Source: Rhabdophis nuchalis
Taxonomy: Eukaryota; Chordata; Lepidosauria; Squamata; Natricidae
Direction of reading: 5' to 3'
Assembly: GCA_039707465.1 (NCBI GenBank)
Contig: CM077643.1
Coordinates: 317,383,919 to 317,447,918, forward strand
Length of the DNA: 64,000 bases
Part shown: one piece after another, positions 31,065 through 44,500 of the stretch
Layout: every line of letters starts with the position of its first letter
Position numbering within the stretch: position 1 is the stretch's first letter
The notes under the pieces: model-generated
Database searches by the model: none
What the model saw: only the letters and a program-made list of their open reading frames with translations
What the model was told of the DNA's origin: nothing
Translations under genes and position numbers: made by a program

Positions 31065-32471
31065 CTTCAGGAACAGAGAGGAAAGAAAAGGAACCATGAG
31101 TGACTCCTGTCATAGAGATGGCATACCAACCATGCCCCTTCAGTCATTTCTTTGTAAAAAAAATGCACTCCTGAAATGCATTCATTATTATTTTTCTCTC
31201 CCCCAAGCCTTTAGGTATATTGGAATAACAATCAGAATATGGCTCAAACGTATCCTTTAAATATCACCACAAAATTATATGAAGGAAAGAATTTCCAGAC
31301 AAGTACAAAGAATGCAGGAACTTGGATAGACAGGTGTTCTGTCCAAGGGCTTCAAATCATCAATAAAACAGACTTGGCTGTTCGCCATTGTTAATTGAGC
31401 AAGATAACCAGTCCTTTGGCTGAGAGCCCAGACAACTTACGTCACACACTTAGCTCTGCAGCGACCGTTCACACAAAGATTCAAAACTCCTTCACAGTCA
31501 TGGCTTGAATTCACAGACAGTCATCAATCCTTTCCAAATGGTTGTTTCCTGCAAATGTCCCCTCCCATCGCCTCACCTATAAGCTCTCTTGGGAGGGGCC
31601 AATCAACAACCACCTGGTGCATAATCACCATCTGTGACCCTGCCTACGACATAATTGCTGCCTCCGCCACTCAGCTCTGCTCACTCTTGCATCATGGACA
31701 AACTGCCTCTGATCCTCCCCACTGCTACATGACCCAGGCGCCTCCTGGTGGCCAACCAGCCTCTCTGGTTCCTGCTCTGACTCTGAACACCCTCCAGAGT
31801 CTTCCTCAGCTTCCCGGGCAGACTCATACTGGTCCTCACTATCAGTCAGAGTCCATCAGCCGCTCATCTGGTCCTTGCTGGGCCACAACAGACAGGTATC
31901 CATAATCCGGGCTTTTTTGCAATGAAAAATGTTAGGCAGCCTTCTTCTTTTTCCCTTCCAAACCTATGGGGAATGTTTGGTTTCGCCACTGATTGAGTCT
32001 CTTAAACAATGACATCAAGTTTTTTTTTAAAAGAATAACCAAGTGCTGCCATACTCATTTGCCAGATTGGCTGATTCACAAGGGCAAGGGAGGAATTGGT
32101 TTTAAAATTGGTCTTTTCACTGTTGCGACTGGTCATTATGCCAGAATTCAGAGCTATGAGGTGATAGCAGAGGTGAGTTCCTACCAGGGACGTGCAGTGA
32201 GGTTTATGGCTGGTGAGGCAGTGACACAGTGGTGGGTTTCAAATTTTTTTAGACTTGTGGACTTCAACTCCCAGAATTCCACAGCCAGGCATGCTCAGTT
32301 CCAATTTAAAGCAACAGCATTTGTTTTTCTCCTTTGTGAAAAAAATTTCCTTCTTTCTTTTTGTTTTTCTTCTCCCTTCCCCTCCTTCCTCCCCCTCTCC
32401 CTCCCTCTCCCCCTCTCTCAAACACACACACACACACACACAGAAATTGAATTGGACTATCTCTCCTAACC

Positions 32472-32552
<81 letters not shown>

Positions 32553-35500
32553 ACACGTTGGATTGGATATATTTTCCAATGACTTAAAAGCAGCTCCTCT
32601 GCCATCCCCCCATGTGCCTCCCCTGCCTCATCTGACTGCCCATCACTGGTTCCCACCGGTTCGAACTGGTTCGGCTGAACCGGTAGTGGTTTGCCGGCCT
32701 GGGAACCGGGAGTGACCCAAGCCTGGCACGCCTCCAAATCTGTTCCCTGGTCGGTGCAACATGTTTTTTTGCATTTTAAAATGTTCTGTGTATGCGCAGA
32801 CCTATTTACAAATGCACAAAATTGCACGCACACTGAAGCGACAGTAATGCTGACAGCAACCCACCCCTGGGTGTTAGGTCATTCCTAACCCTCCTACTTG
32901 CCTTTTCTCATAATTCCTGTCCATGTAATTCTTCCTCCCTAGATATCTCTAATGCATTAAATCATTGATTAAACTGAATTGCTTAATAGGACAAGATAAA
33001 ATTCCATTGCCTTGATCCTGAGATTTAGATATTTTTTAAAAGAGCTTGACCAGAAATCCCCCAAGGCTGTGCTGTTCTGCCAGGAAACTTCTGAGATTCA
33101 GGAAGAAATCTGAAATCTGCTATGACAGAAGCACAAATGTTGCCCTTATTCTCAATCACTCAAAAGAACAAAAGGTCATTCTTACCGAAGACAATAAGTG
33201 GAAGCTCGTGCCAAATATTTGCCAGCCTATAGACAATGAACGGAGTTATGATCCCCCCAATATCACTCATGGAAGAGCAGACAAGAACTCCCAGATTCCT
33301 TTAAATAAGAAAAAAAAACAGGAAAAAACCCCTTATCTTTATCAGTAGCACGTTTAAAGGATCCCTAAATAGTATGATGATTATTTTTTTTATCAACCAT
33401 ATTTCTCAAGCCAGTTCTTTCATTTTGCCTGGAGAATCAATTAGGCTTTCTTTGGTAGCACCATTCCGCTGAGCTTTTGACACCAAAAGAATTGAGAAAA
33501 AGTTTTATGAGCTTGGTAAGACTAGATGAAAATGTGCATGCATCATAAGTTGGCTTTGAATATCAAAAGTTACTTGAACAAGAATAACAGAATAAGAGTT
33601 AGAAGGGATCTTGGGGATCTTCTAGTTCAACCTCCTGCTCAAGCAGGAAACCCTATACCAGTGTTGGCGAACCTTTTTGGCACCCAATGGGAGTGCGCAT
33701 GGGTGGGGGAGTGCCAGAAACCAAAAGAGCAGCTCCCTAGCATGCACGCATCGGAGTGCCAGAAACCGAAAGAGCAATTCCCTGGGACACATATGCGCGC
33801 CGGGAAACTTAGCTTCCAGTTTCTGGCATGCGCCGGTCACCTGGTTTTCCAGTTTCTAGCATTCCTGCGCATGCAAAGACCAGCTTGTTGGTGCACATAT
33901 GCATGCTGGAACCCGGAAGAGCACCAAGCAATGGTTGCCACGCCCAGAGAGATGGCTGTGTGTGCCACTTCCAGCATGCATGCCATAGGTTCGCCATCAT
34001 GGCCCTATACCATTCTAGACAAATGGCTATTCAGTCTCTTCTTGAAAACCTCCCGTGATGGAGCACCCACAACTTCTGGAAGTATAGTAAATCGTTCCAC
34101 TGATTAATTGTTCTAAGTGTCAGTAAATCCCTCTTTAGTTCAGCCCAATTCAACCCAGAAAGGTCCAACAAAGGTCATCCCAACCCAGGATAATGGAAGA
34201 GGATTCACTCACCTGAGGAAGGTTGGGTAGAGCTCTGCATTGACTAAGCAAACCATTTCATAGCACATTGTAATACCCAGTCTGCCAAAGCAAGATGCAG
34301 TCATTTTTAGCCAATAGAGATCTGAAAAAAAATGTTGAACAAGATTCTCAGCTGAATGTTGTCATTTCACTTCTTAAGGTGTTTTTGGTTTTATGCTTTT
34401 TTTATAAGTTGGGAGATGTAAAAGTGATAGAGGAGTTCATACCTAATATGGAAATCTAGTTTGTTCGACAAGTGATGGCTACTCAAATAACATGATATGC
34501 ATCAGGGAGTAAGGGATTAAGGGACAATAGGTAAATGTAAAGGTTCCCCTTGCACATATGTGCTAGTCGTTCCTGACTCTCGGGGGTGGTGCTCATCTCT
34601 GTTTCAAAGCCGAAGAGCCAGCGCTGTCCGAAGACGTCTCTGTGGTCATGTGGCCGGCATGACTAAATGCCAAAGGTGCAGGGTACGCTGTTACCTTCCC
34701 ACCTATTTTTTCTACTTGTGTTTTTTATTTGCTTTCAAACTGCTAGGTTGGCAGAAGCTGCGACAAGTAACGGGAGCTCACTCTGTTACGCAGCGCTAGG
34801 GATTCGAACCGCTGAACTATTGACCTTTCTGATTGACAAGCTCAGCATCTTAGCCACTGAGCCACCGCTTCCCTGGTATATTAGGGGATAATACATAGGG
34901 ACAAAACCTCAAAATTGCATAGAAAGAATTTGCCTTGTATTCTGGATTTGGTGTGTTCTAGAATCTAGATGGCCCAAGCAGCTGCTGTTCTCTTTGCATT
35001 TCTTTAAATAAATGCTTACATAATGAATGTTTATATATTATACAAATAGACTAAAAAAGCACATGGTACTTCGTGTACTCAGTGGTGTCTACTTGTCTAT
35101 GAGTTCTGGCAGATGACCAGATCTCTCTGACTGTGCGAGAGAGGGCTGTTGTCTCTCAGGACCCAGAAGGAAGGTCTTTTTTGCTTGCCTGTCCTTGAGA
35201 ATATCAAGACCAGTGGTGGGTTTCAAAAATTTTTAGAACCTCTTCTGGACGTGTGGCCTGCTTTGTGGGAGTGGCTTGCCAGCCATGTGACCGAGTGGGA
35301 GTGGCTTGGCAGTCATGTGACTGGGTAGGCGTGGCCAACTTGTAAAATGTGGTGAAACTCACTTAACAATGTTCTTGCTTAGCAACCAAAACGTTGGCTC
35401 GGAATCTCTGGCATTTGAAGCACGCAAGTCTTAAATATGTCAAGTTACAAGACCCTTGCCCCCCTAACCCTTTAGAAAATAACCCCCAGGGGTGTTCAAA

Positions 35501-38500
35501 CTTGACAGCTTTAAGACTTGTGGACTTCAACTCCCAGAATTCCTCCTCTCGCTCTTCATCTTGATGATGTGGGGACGGGTGGGGGGAGGGAGCTGGAACC
35601 GGTTCTAAACGGCACTGTAGATTTGTGGAACCTCTTCTATAGAAGAGATTAGAACTGACAGGAACCCCTCCCCTGATCAAGACCCATGCTGAAATTAGAT
35701 GAGTCTTTCTCAGAGCACTAAATACCTGGCTTTTATCACCAAGCCAGGGGGTTTGACAGAATGGGGGAGCTTATTTCATGACTTGTTTGAACGTTTGCAA
35801 CTCTTCTCAGCCCCTACTTTTACATCTGTTTTTTGATGCCTTTATACTCTGGTTGGTATTTCCCCCACTGTTTTTATTCTGTTTTAACTCTGAGCTACCC
35901 AAATGAAACGTGGCAGTCTATGAATTCACTAAGTAAATTAAGGAATCCAGAGCATGCACAGCATTTATACATATGTCCATGCTTCATGAGTCAAGGTTAC
36001 CCAATAACCATTGTGCAAAGCACATGTGGGGAAGGGGGGAAATTTTGCCTTCGTATAACACATGGGCTCAGTAGCTCAGTGGCTAAGACGCTGAGCTTGT
36101 TGAACAGAAAGGTCAGCAGTTTGGCGGTTCAGATCTTTAGTGCCGCGTAATGGCATGAGCTCCCATTACTTGCTCCAACTTCTGCCAACCTAGCCGTTCG
36201 AAAGCATGCAACTGGGAGGAAGGAAGGATGGACAAAGAAATGTCTCCTTAACTCTTTCCTGATTGGACGACTTCATTTGCACAATTACCTCCAAATTTTA
36301 TTTGCCCTTGTCCATAAGAGGGAGGGGAATGATACAAGCTCTATACATTATATTTTGGTAGAAAAAAAGTTGTAAAGAATAGCATCTAGTTGTCTTTGGA
36401 TTGCTTCTCCTTTCATTTCTCACCACTAGTCATGCTGCCTGGGACTCATGGGTGTCAGAACTCAACCCAACTGGAAGGTCACTGTTGTTGACCCTTAAAT
36501 TAGAGAGATTTAGCACACACACAAAATGTATCACTACAACATTCACCTTCAGGAACCAAGGCAGTAATGAGACAGGCGATTCCTGTCATACAATTAGCCA
36601 TAGCCCAGGGAGAACGGCGGCCTATGCGGTCAACTGTGACTATGAGTATGATGGCAGCAGGGAATTCCACAAGAGCAGAATAGAAAAAGTCCAGGTAAAT
36701 GTCACCTCCGCCAATTCCCAAATGCATGATGAGGCCCTGATACACTGCAGCACTGGTAAACCTAGGCAAAGAAGTAGAATTAGATGAAGCCAGGGTTGTT
36801 GTTGGGTTGGGGTTTTTTTTGCAAAGAGTTATTCATCCAGAAAGTCCTGTACTGTATTGCCTCACACCATTTTCTAAAACTGGAAGATAGTTTGAAATTA
36901 AACCTGAGTAGCTCTTTGGACTTACCTGGACTAATGCCAAAGAGCTTGAGAATTAATGCATATAAAGTGTACCTGAAAGATTGAGGGCAAAAGAAGAATG
37001 GAATGACAGAGAATGAGGTGGCTAGATGAAGTCACTGAAGCAGTACGTGTGAGCTTAAATGAACTCCAGAGGATGGTAGAGGACAGGAAGATCTGGAGGA
37101 ATGTTGTCCATGGCGTCGTGATGGGCTGAACGACTTCGCAACTAACAACAACAAAGTGTACCTGGGCTACCTATTGACATTAATGCCAGGACACATTGCA
37201 TTATCAAAGCAGGTTTGCCTCACACCTCTTTAGCCATAATGTGATTTGTTTCATTTTGGTTTAGCATATTGTTGGGTGAACCTAAACACCGTGATTTGTA
37301 AAGCATATTTTGTGATCTAAAACAGGGGTATCCAACCTTGGCAACTTTAAGACTTTTGGAGTTCAACTCCCAGAATTGAGAGTTGCTGGCTGGCTGGGGA
37401 ATTCTGGGAGGTAAAGTTCACAAGTCTTAAAATTGCTAAGGTTAGGCATCTCTGGCCTAGAATGTTAAATTTGCTAACTGAGATGAATCACTGAACTGCA
37501 GCTAATGAAGCAATGGCTTACCACAGTGTGCAAATCCAATCAAGTAACTAAAGAGCTCCTCTAAAGTGTAGGTATTCCTCTCAAAAATTGTAGATGTGAG
37601 AGAAAGTGAATTGCTTTCATGAAGAAAGATTGAGTTGAGACATTCTGCTCAAGTGATAAAGGCTAACCTTTTCCATTCCACAGTCAAAAGCTAAACAAGT
37701 AGCAGTTAATTAAATTAAATAAGCCGTTTAATTAAAGTTTAACAAAAAAAGAAAAAAGAAAACCACTGACATTTCTGATTGATTCTATCCTTGATTTCAA
37801 TGCTATCTCTTCTGGTCTCCTATTGCCATTCTTACTATTTCTGCAGCCTCCCCCTCAGCTAGTCAATTACATGGAGATATCTTTGGACATTTTTTAAAAA
37901 ATGAACTTTTCTTACCAAGTGTACATTAAGATTAATGTATGTTTCCTTATCTGTGGTGTTCTCACCAGGTCTAGAAAGGAAGGGCTAGGCTTATCGCTTA
38001 CTTCTTCCTCAGGCTGAAGTTTCTAGGACCAAAGAACAAAACAAAACACAATTTTTCAATGTTGGAGGTAGTTGAAATCATGGTATCGGATTCTGGTGGG
38101 AGGACTTAGCTTTTCAATTTTTTAAAGTAAAGAATACACATGGAAAACACACTAGTCAGCTATAAAGAAAGGAAACGTGTCCTATTTTGTAACTCAAACA
38201 TGTGTCTGTTCTCCATGTTCATTTCCTGACTGACACCTCCAATAAATGAGGTGAGTTTCTCCTCTTCTCCTCACCTCAACAGCCCAATCTGTCCAAAAAT
38301 GCATTTCCCTAAAGCCGTTGGACCTCATGAATGGATTTGTACTGATCTGAGTAGGAGAAATCAGAGACTTCTTATAAACCTAGGGAGGAAAACAATCTTT
38401 CACCAGCTTCCTTCTACAGGCATTTCCTTTGTGCTTAACCAGGGTTCCTCTTACTTAACCAGGTTTGTTGTTGTTGTTGTTGTTGTTGTTATTTTGCTCT

Positions 38501-41500
38501 TTCCGTGCTGTTCCTGGTGATATCCACATGGAAGCAATTCTGTTGGGATACCTTTGGCTTTGGAGTTACTAACACGTTGAGCTTACTTATTTGCTATTAT
38601 ATGTGTACTGCATTCTCCATTCAGGAAGCTCTAAATCAGGGGTAGTCAACCTTTTTATACCTACCGCCCACTTTTGTATCTCTGTTAGTAGTAAAATTTT
38701 TCTAACCTCCCACCAGTTCCACAGTAATGGTGATTTATAAAGTAGGGAAGTTAATTAAATTAAAAAAAGGAAAGTGTTTCAGTATTGGACAAACCCCCTA
38801 CCGCCCATCATGAAAGCTGGAACGCCCACTAGTGGGCGGTAGGGACCAGGTTGATTACCACTGCTCTAAATAACATATAGCAATATTTACTCACGAGGCA
38901 CAGTAGGGTGAACTGAGGCAATATGTCTGCAAAGAGTACTTTGAAAATTGCAAGTTCTGTTCAGAATCCTGGCTTACCAAGTGAGATGCTAAATCCATAT
39001 TTTGGAATATTATCTGCACAGCATACCACTTCTGTGATAGCTTTGCAAGGAGATATAGGTCTGATTACCTCCATGGATGGTGGCAGCTTCTTTTGGTTCC
39101 CCTTGGCAATGCGTTTAATAATTTTCAGGGCTTTGTCATTTTCCTGCTGGGCTATCAACCATCTTGGGGATTCTGGAATACACCTGTAAAGCAGTGTACA
39201 GTATCTGTGTAACATTGATGGTAGCACAAAATCAGGATGACATAGGACTGGTCTTGGCTGAAACATTTCTTTGGAAACAAGGTTCAGCTTCTTTATAACA
39301 AGTGTGCAGGTATCTGGTCCAAGTTCCCTTTTGCACAAGTTCCCTTTTGAACTATCTGGTCCAAGTTCCCTTTTTCTAATATGACGAATCTTGTGATGAT
39401 AGAGAATACACAAGTAGTCCTCGGGTTATAACTATCTGTTTAAACTCTGTTCAAAGTGATGAAAAAATGACTTACATCTATCAGGAAGTCCCCAGGGTCA
39501 TGTGATCAGAATTTGAACCCTCCAACATGCATTTACAATGGCTGCAGTGTCCTGAGGTCACATGATCACCATTTGTGTCCTTCCCAGCTGGCTTCCAACA
39601 AACAAAGTCAATAGAGGAAGTTGGATTTATTTGACAACCAGGTATAGCACTTAACAACTATGGTGATTTGCTTACAAACCATAACACAAAATGATGGTAA
39701 AAGTAGCCATGAGTCATGCAACAATTGTCTCACTTAACAATGGAAGTTCTGGGCCCAATTATGGTCATAAGTCAAGGACTACCTATATGTGGGAAAGCCA
39801 GGAGTTGTCTGGGTTTCACCCACCAAGGTCATATCTTTCATAGAATGTAGTCTGGTGGAAATGCATTTCAGAGGAGTAATCAGCAACTTAGTTCAGTTAG
39901 TTTGTGTGAGAGAAAGAGGGCGAAGACAGCCCCTCCCTAATAGTTCCCAAAGTATATCCTTCATAAAACTTCCACAAATGAAAAGCCAGCTCAAACTCAA
40001 CTCTTACAACACAACAGTTCTTTTCTAAGAACTTTACACAGATTAATATTGCCAATCTTCAATAATTAGAGTATATTAATACTTATTTTGTCAATTGGAA
40101 ATAATTGACAAAATATACTTTGGAGTACACAGAACCGTGAACAGAAGCATCTATCCGCCACTCTAAAGCACCATGACTTTTCACAGGATCATGCAGCTGC
40201 CCTCTGTAGCTATCAAATGACTGCAAGAAAAACACAGCTGTTTTAAAGACAATCGCTACATTCATTGCCCTTCACCTTCTGAATCCAAAGTATTACACAT
40301 CTCCCTAGATTAACATCTTGGAATGTTACATTTGGGTGATACTGACAAAGCAAAGCTGGCAATAAGTGCATTCCCCCCCCAGAAAAATAAAAGTATCTAG
40401 TTAGGTCCCAATTTAAGAAACCCCTTCCCAAACATTCTTCTTGGTTACAATAGTTTAATTTGCATTCTTGTTGTGGGTTTTTCCCCCTGTTTTAATTACT
40501 TACCAATAATAGAGCAAAAAGAAGAAATTTGGCAATGTGACAGCAAGCTGAAGCCATCTCCAGTGAGGAATTCCATAAGCGAGAGCAGCAAATATGAGGA
40601 GTCCAACAGAGAAAGCCACTTGGTAAACAATACCAACTGTTCTTCTATAGTTCAGACCAACAAATTCTGCAACTTTGAAAGGGCAGAGGAAATTAAGCAG
40701 AGTATTTCATCATCATCATCATCGGAATGGAGCTTAGTTTTAGTCTTATACGTGTAGTGCTCAATTAGGAAAGTTCCCATTTTTTAATGTATGAGATACT
40801 ATTCATCATGTAAAGTTCAGTTTTTATAAAATGGTGAAGCGTAGATTTCTATAACACCATCAAAAATATTCAGTATACTCCTGGAGGTTTATGAACCTTC
40901 CCAAGATTAAAAGGTGCACACCCACCCACCAAAGCTGTCCACAAGAGAATCAAAACATTCAAGATGTTGACCACAATTGTATGACCTGAACACCACCTCT
41001 TTTTAATGTATGTCACAACGCACTTTAAGGAAGGGTAGGGCTCAGATTGCACAGTTGTGGCCAACACCTTACTTTGACTTCTCCCTGCAAATATTCTTAT
41101 GTCTCACTTATCCTTTATTAATTGTACAAAGCATCTTCTATGAACAATGAATAAACAGCTTTCCATATTAGCAAAAGTTACTACTGGTACATTCTGAAAT
41201 AACAAAAAAAACCTACAGAGCAACTTTTAATTCAATAAATGAAAGGTTAGCCAGTGTTGCTAGATGGAAGTAGTAATTATTTTATTTTAATTAATCAATG
41301 TAAAAGAGTAGGTCAGGAGCATGCTTAATGTACAATAGTATATTGTGCAGTATCAACTGAATATTTAGACTATCAACACTCTTACTCAAGATATATCCTG
41401 TTAACCAGCCGCCTTTGCTGACCAGTCCTTGTATCAAGCGAAAAACCACTACCCATGTGTAACTAGGGGCAACGGCCACAAGAACACCAGAGATAGAATT

Positions 41501-44500
41501 TATTAGGATGGTAATTAGTAAGCACCGTTTTCGGCCAAACCTAGAGAGAAAAAACACTATAGTCATTGTTATATACTTGAAAAGCAGAAGGGAGATGAAC
41601 AGTAATAATATTATTGAAGACGTGGAATTATTTGCCAATGAAACTCTACACAATTTTTAAAAACTCATTCACTGAAGCAGTCCTCTTGCTCCAGAGTGCT
41701 GTGGTGTTGAAAAGACTGAGAGAACAAAGGCCATTTATGTTCAGATTTGAGGCAATGCAATGCAGCTTGTTATTGCTGGTGGCATTCCCATGTCCCTTCC
41801 TCAGGTCTTCTTAAAACATCGGTTCCTAAGTCTGCACAGGTTGTCCAGATCCAAAATGTTTAAAAAGTTGCTCAACTGGATTGGATTATTTCATTTATTG
41901 TAACATACTATTTTTATTGCTTAGCGTGAATGCTTACATTTATTACTGTATGATTGTTATAATGTTGTCGCTAATCTCCAGCTGCCCTTAGAGATTATGA
42001 TAGACTGCAAATAAAATGTCTTTTGTTTCTTTTGCCTTCAAGTCTGTGTTGACTCCTAGTAACCAGATGGACAAGTCCCTGCAGTTTTCTTAGCAAGATT
42101 TTCAAAGGAGATTAGCCATTGCTTCCTTCCTAGAGCCCAAGGTCACTCTGCTGGCTTTGGGCCTAAGGATGAGAACAAACACTCCCCCAGTTTCTAGCTT
42201 GATGCCTTATCCACTACACCAGGGGTCTGCAAAGTCGGCTCTTTTAAGACTGGTGGACTTCAACTCCCAGAGTTCCCCAGCCAGCATAGCTGGCTGGGGA
42301 ATTCTGGGAGTTGAAGTCCACCAGTCTTAAAAGAGCCGACTTTGCAGACCCCTGCACTACACCAATCTAAATTAGCCAATCTAAAGTCTAACCCCTTGCC
42401 TAAGCAGGAAACCCTAAACCACTTCAGATAGCAGTGTTCCAATATCTTAGGGGTTGCCACAAAGAAGAGGGAGTCAAGCTAATCTCCAAAGCATCTGAGG
42501 GTAGAAGCAATGGGTGGAAACTAATCAAGGAAAGAAGCAACTTAGAACTGAGGAGAAATTTCCTCACAGTTAGAACAATTAATCAGTGGAACAGCTTGCC
42601 TCCAGAAGTTGTGAATGCCCCAACCCTGGAAGTCTTTAAGAAGATGTTGGATAACCATTTGTCTGAAATGGTATAGGGTTTCCTGCCTAAGCAGGGGGTT
42701 AGACTAGAAGACCTCCAAGATCCCTTCTAACTCTGTTATTCTATTCAATAAACCAGGGGGAAATGCCATAGGAAACAATAATTAATACCATTTAATTTCC
42801 TGTTGGCTGGATGTACTTTCCCTTAACAATGTAATATTAGATTGCATAGAATCTCATTGGACCTAATGAAAGGGCAGCTAAGGGCCAACTGCAAGAACAA
42901 ATATTCTCACCTGCTGAATACATAATACAACATTTCGTTCCAAGTGTTAATTTTCCAACAAAAGGCAACTGTGTTCTAAAGAATGTCTCTGCGGCTTCCC
43001 CTTTTCTTTGTAATAGAGAAACAGTAAACACTACAATTCAACATGGAAAATCTTACTCACTTGTCTGCCAGGTAGCCGATGCTTACACAACCAAGAAAAA
43101 AGCCCACATTCACACATGACTGGAATAGATCCAGTTTCCAGGCGTCTTTGCACACCAGGTTAAACTGAAAAGGTAAAGGGTGCTGGTACATCAAAATGTT
43201 TTTATAGGTTTTACACAAAAGTAACTTTCTCTTTAAATTTAAGATATAATAGAAAAAATATATTTCTTTTCCCACCATCTTTTTTCTGTAAATAATGTTC
43301 ACAGCATTTAACTGTAACATATAGACATTAAAACTAAGACATAAATCGTAATCTTAAATTATTTAAAACTACATCAGCATGCCTACGTTGTCCTGTTATG
43401 ATCAGTGAGTCTCCTCTAAACAGGACAAGGTCTGAATCTTCATCATTTAATTCCAAATTATTTCAAGGCAAATATTATTGTCTCATGCCTCCCTCTCTGA
43501 TATTTGCCCTCTCTGAATACATTTCTCTCTCTCCCACCTTCGATGACAAACTAACTATTTATGAACCATGATTAACTATCTTTGAACCATGCATGATTTT
43601 TATGAATTTATGAACTATTTATGAACTTTTTAGAGCCGGTCTAGACGTCTCCTGAGTTTAATTTGTACTATACATATTTTAACATCTATTTTAATATTCA
43701 ATAACATCTAGAATTTTAATGCCCTGTCTAACAACTCCTCTGACCTTATATTTTATATATATTTATACATATTTATATATATCATATTTATGACATTCAC
43801 CATGAAGTACTCTAAGGCAGACCTTTTCTACTGCGGGAGTCCCCCACTCGCAGGTATGGCCCTCCGCGTCAACGAGGGCCCCACCTTGATGAGGGATTCT
43901 GTATCAAGAGAGGTGGGCGGGTCGCAGTTCTAGGGGTGTTTGAACAAAATTCTTAATTTGGCTTTTAGGGGGTTCCAGGGAGGAGGGAGGGATAGTTTAC
44001 AATTTAAATGGGGGATTTAATCTGGTTTTAGCGCAGGCTTTGTCATTTAATAAGTTTTTAAATTATAATTGGTACTATTTTGTATATTGTTTTAAATTCC
44101 TGTGCGCCGCCCTGGGTCCTCTCGGAGAAGGGCGGGATATAAATTGAATAAATTGAATTGAATTGAATTTAAACACCTCTATTTTCCATTGAGGTTTCCC
44201 CGGGGCTTTTTAAAAATATCTCTTTAGAACATATATGCAGGTGCACCAAAAGTCAACCCCATAGGCTAATCAGAATATATGTTACTAATTACAGGTAGTC
44301 CTTGATTGACAGTCATAATTGATCCTGAAATAGTGGTCTTCGTGTGCCTGATTTTACTACCATTTCTAAGGTGATTGTTAACCTTGAACTCAGATGGATA
44401 GTACATATTTTGCTTGATGTCCAAAAGATAATATGGAAATAATTAGTAGGTCTACCTTGGCAGAGAGCTTGACAGCTCTTTCATCTGTCTAACTTCAAGA

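Larger units (their letters stand above)
32168..32869. mobile_element. hAT MITE (CAGAGGTG..CACCCCTG) hosting another hAT
   Basis: Pieces 32168-32184 and 32657-32869 reunite across the nested insertion. Flanks GGTGATAG (32160-32167) and GGTGTTAG (32870-32877) match at seven of eight bases. Confidence 0.75.

Noticed and set aside
32239..32833. Several ORFs rich in VCVCVC, REREREQ or THTHTH
   Set aside because: Pure translations of CA and CT microsatellites.
33526..34107. 193-codon ORF
   Set aside because: Runs through CR1 and the inserted hAT at 33659-34002; no motif.
36063..36213. Possible tRNA gene (A and B boxes)
   Set aside because: No acceptor-stem pairing, body matches dispersed SINE copies; called a SINE instead. 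Same reasoning for 53130-53190 and 34800-34876.
42385..42750. Twin-primed (5'-inverted) CR1 insertion
   Set aside because: The inverted piece covers the same end region as the sense piece, so it cannot be the 5' part of the same copy.
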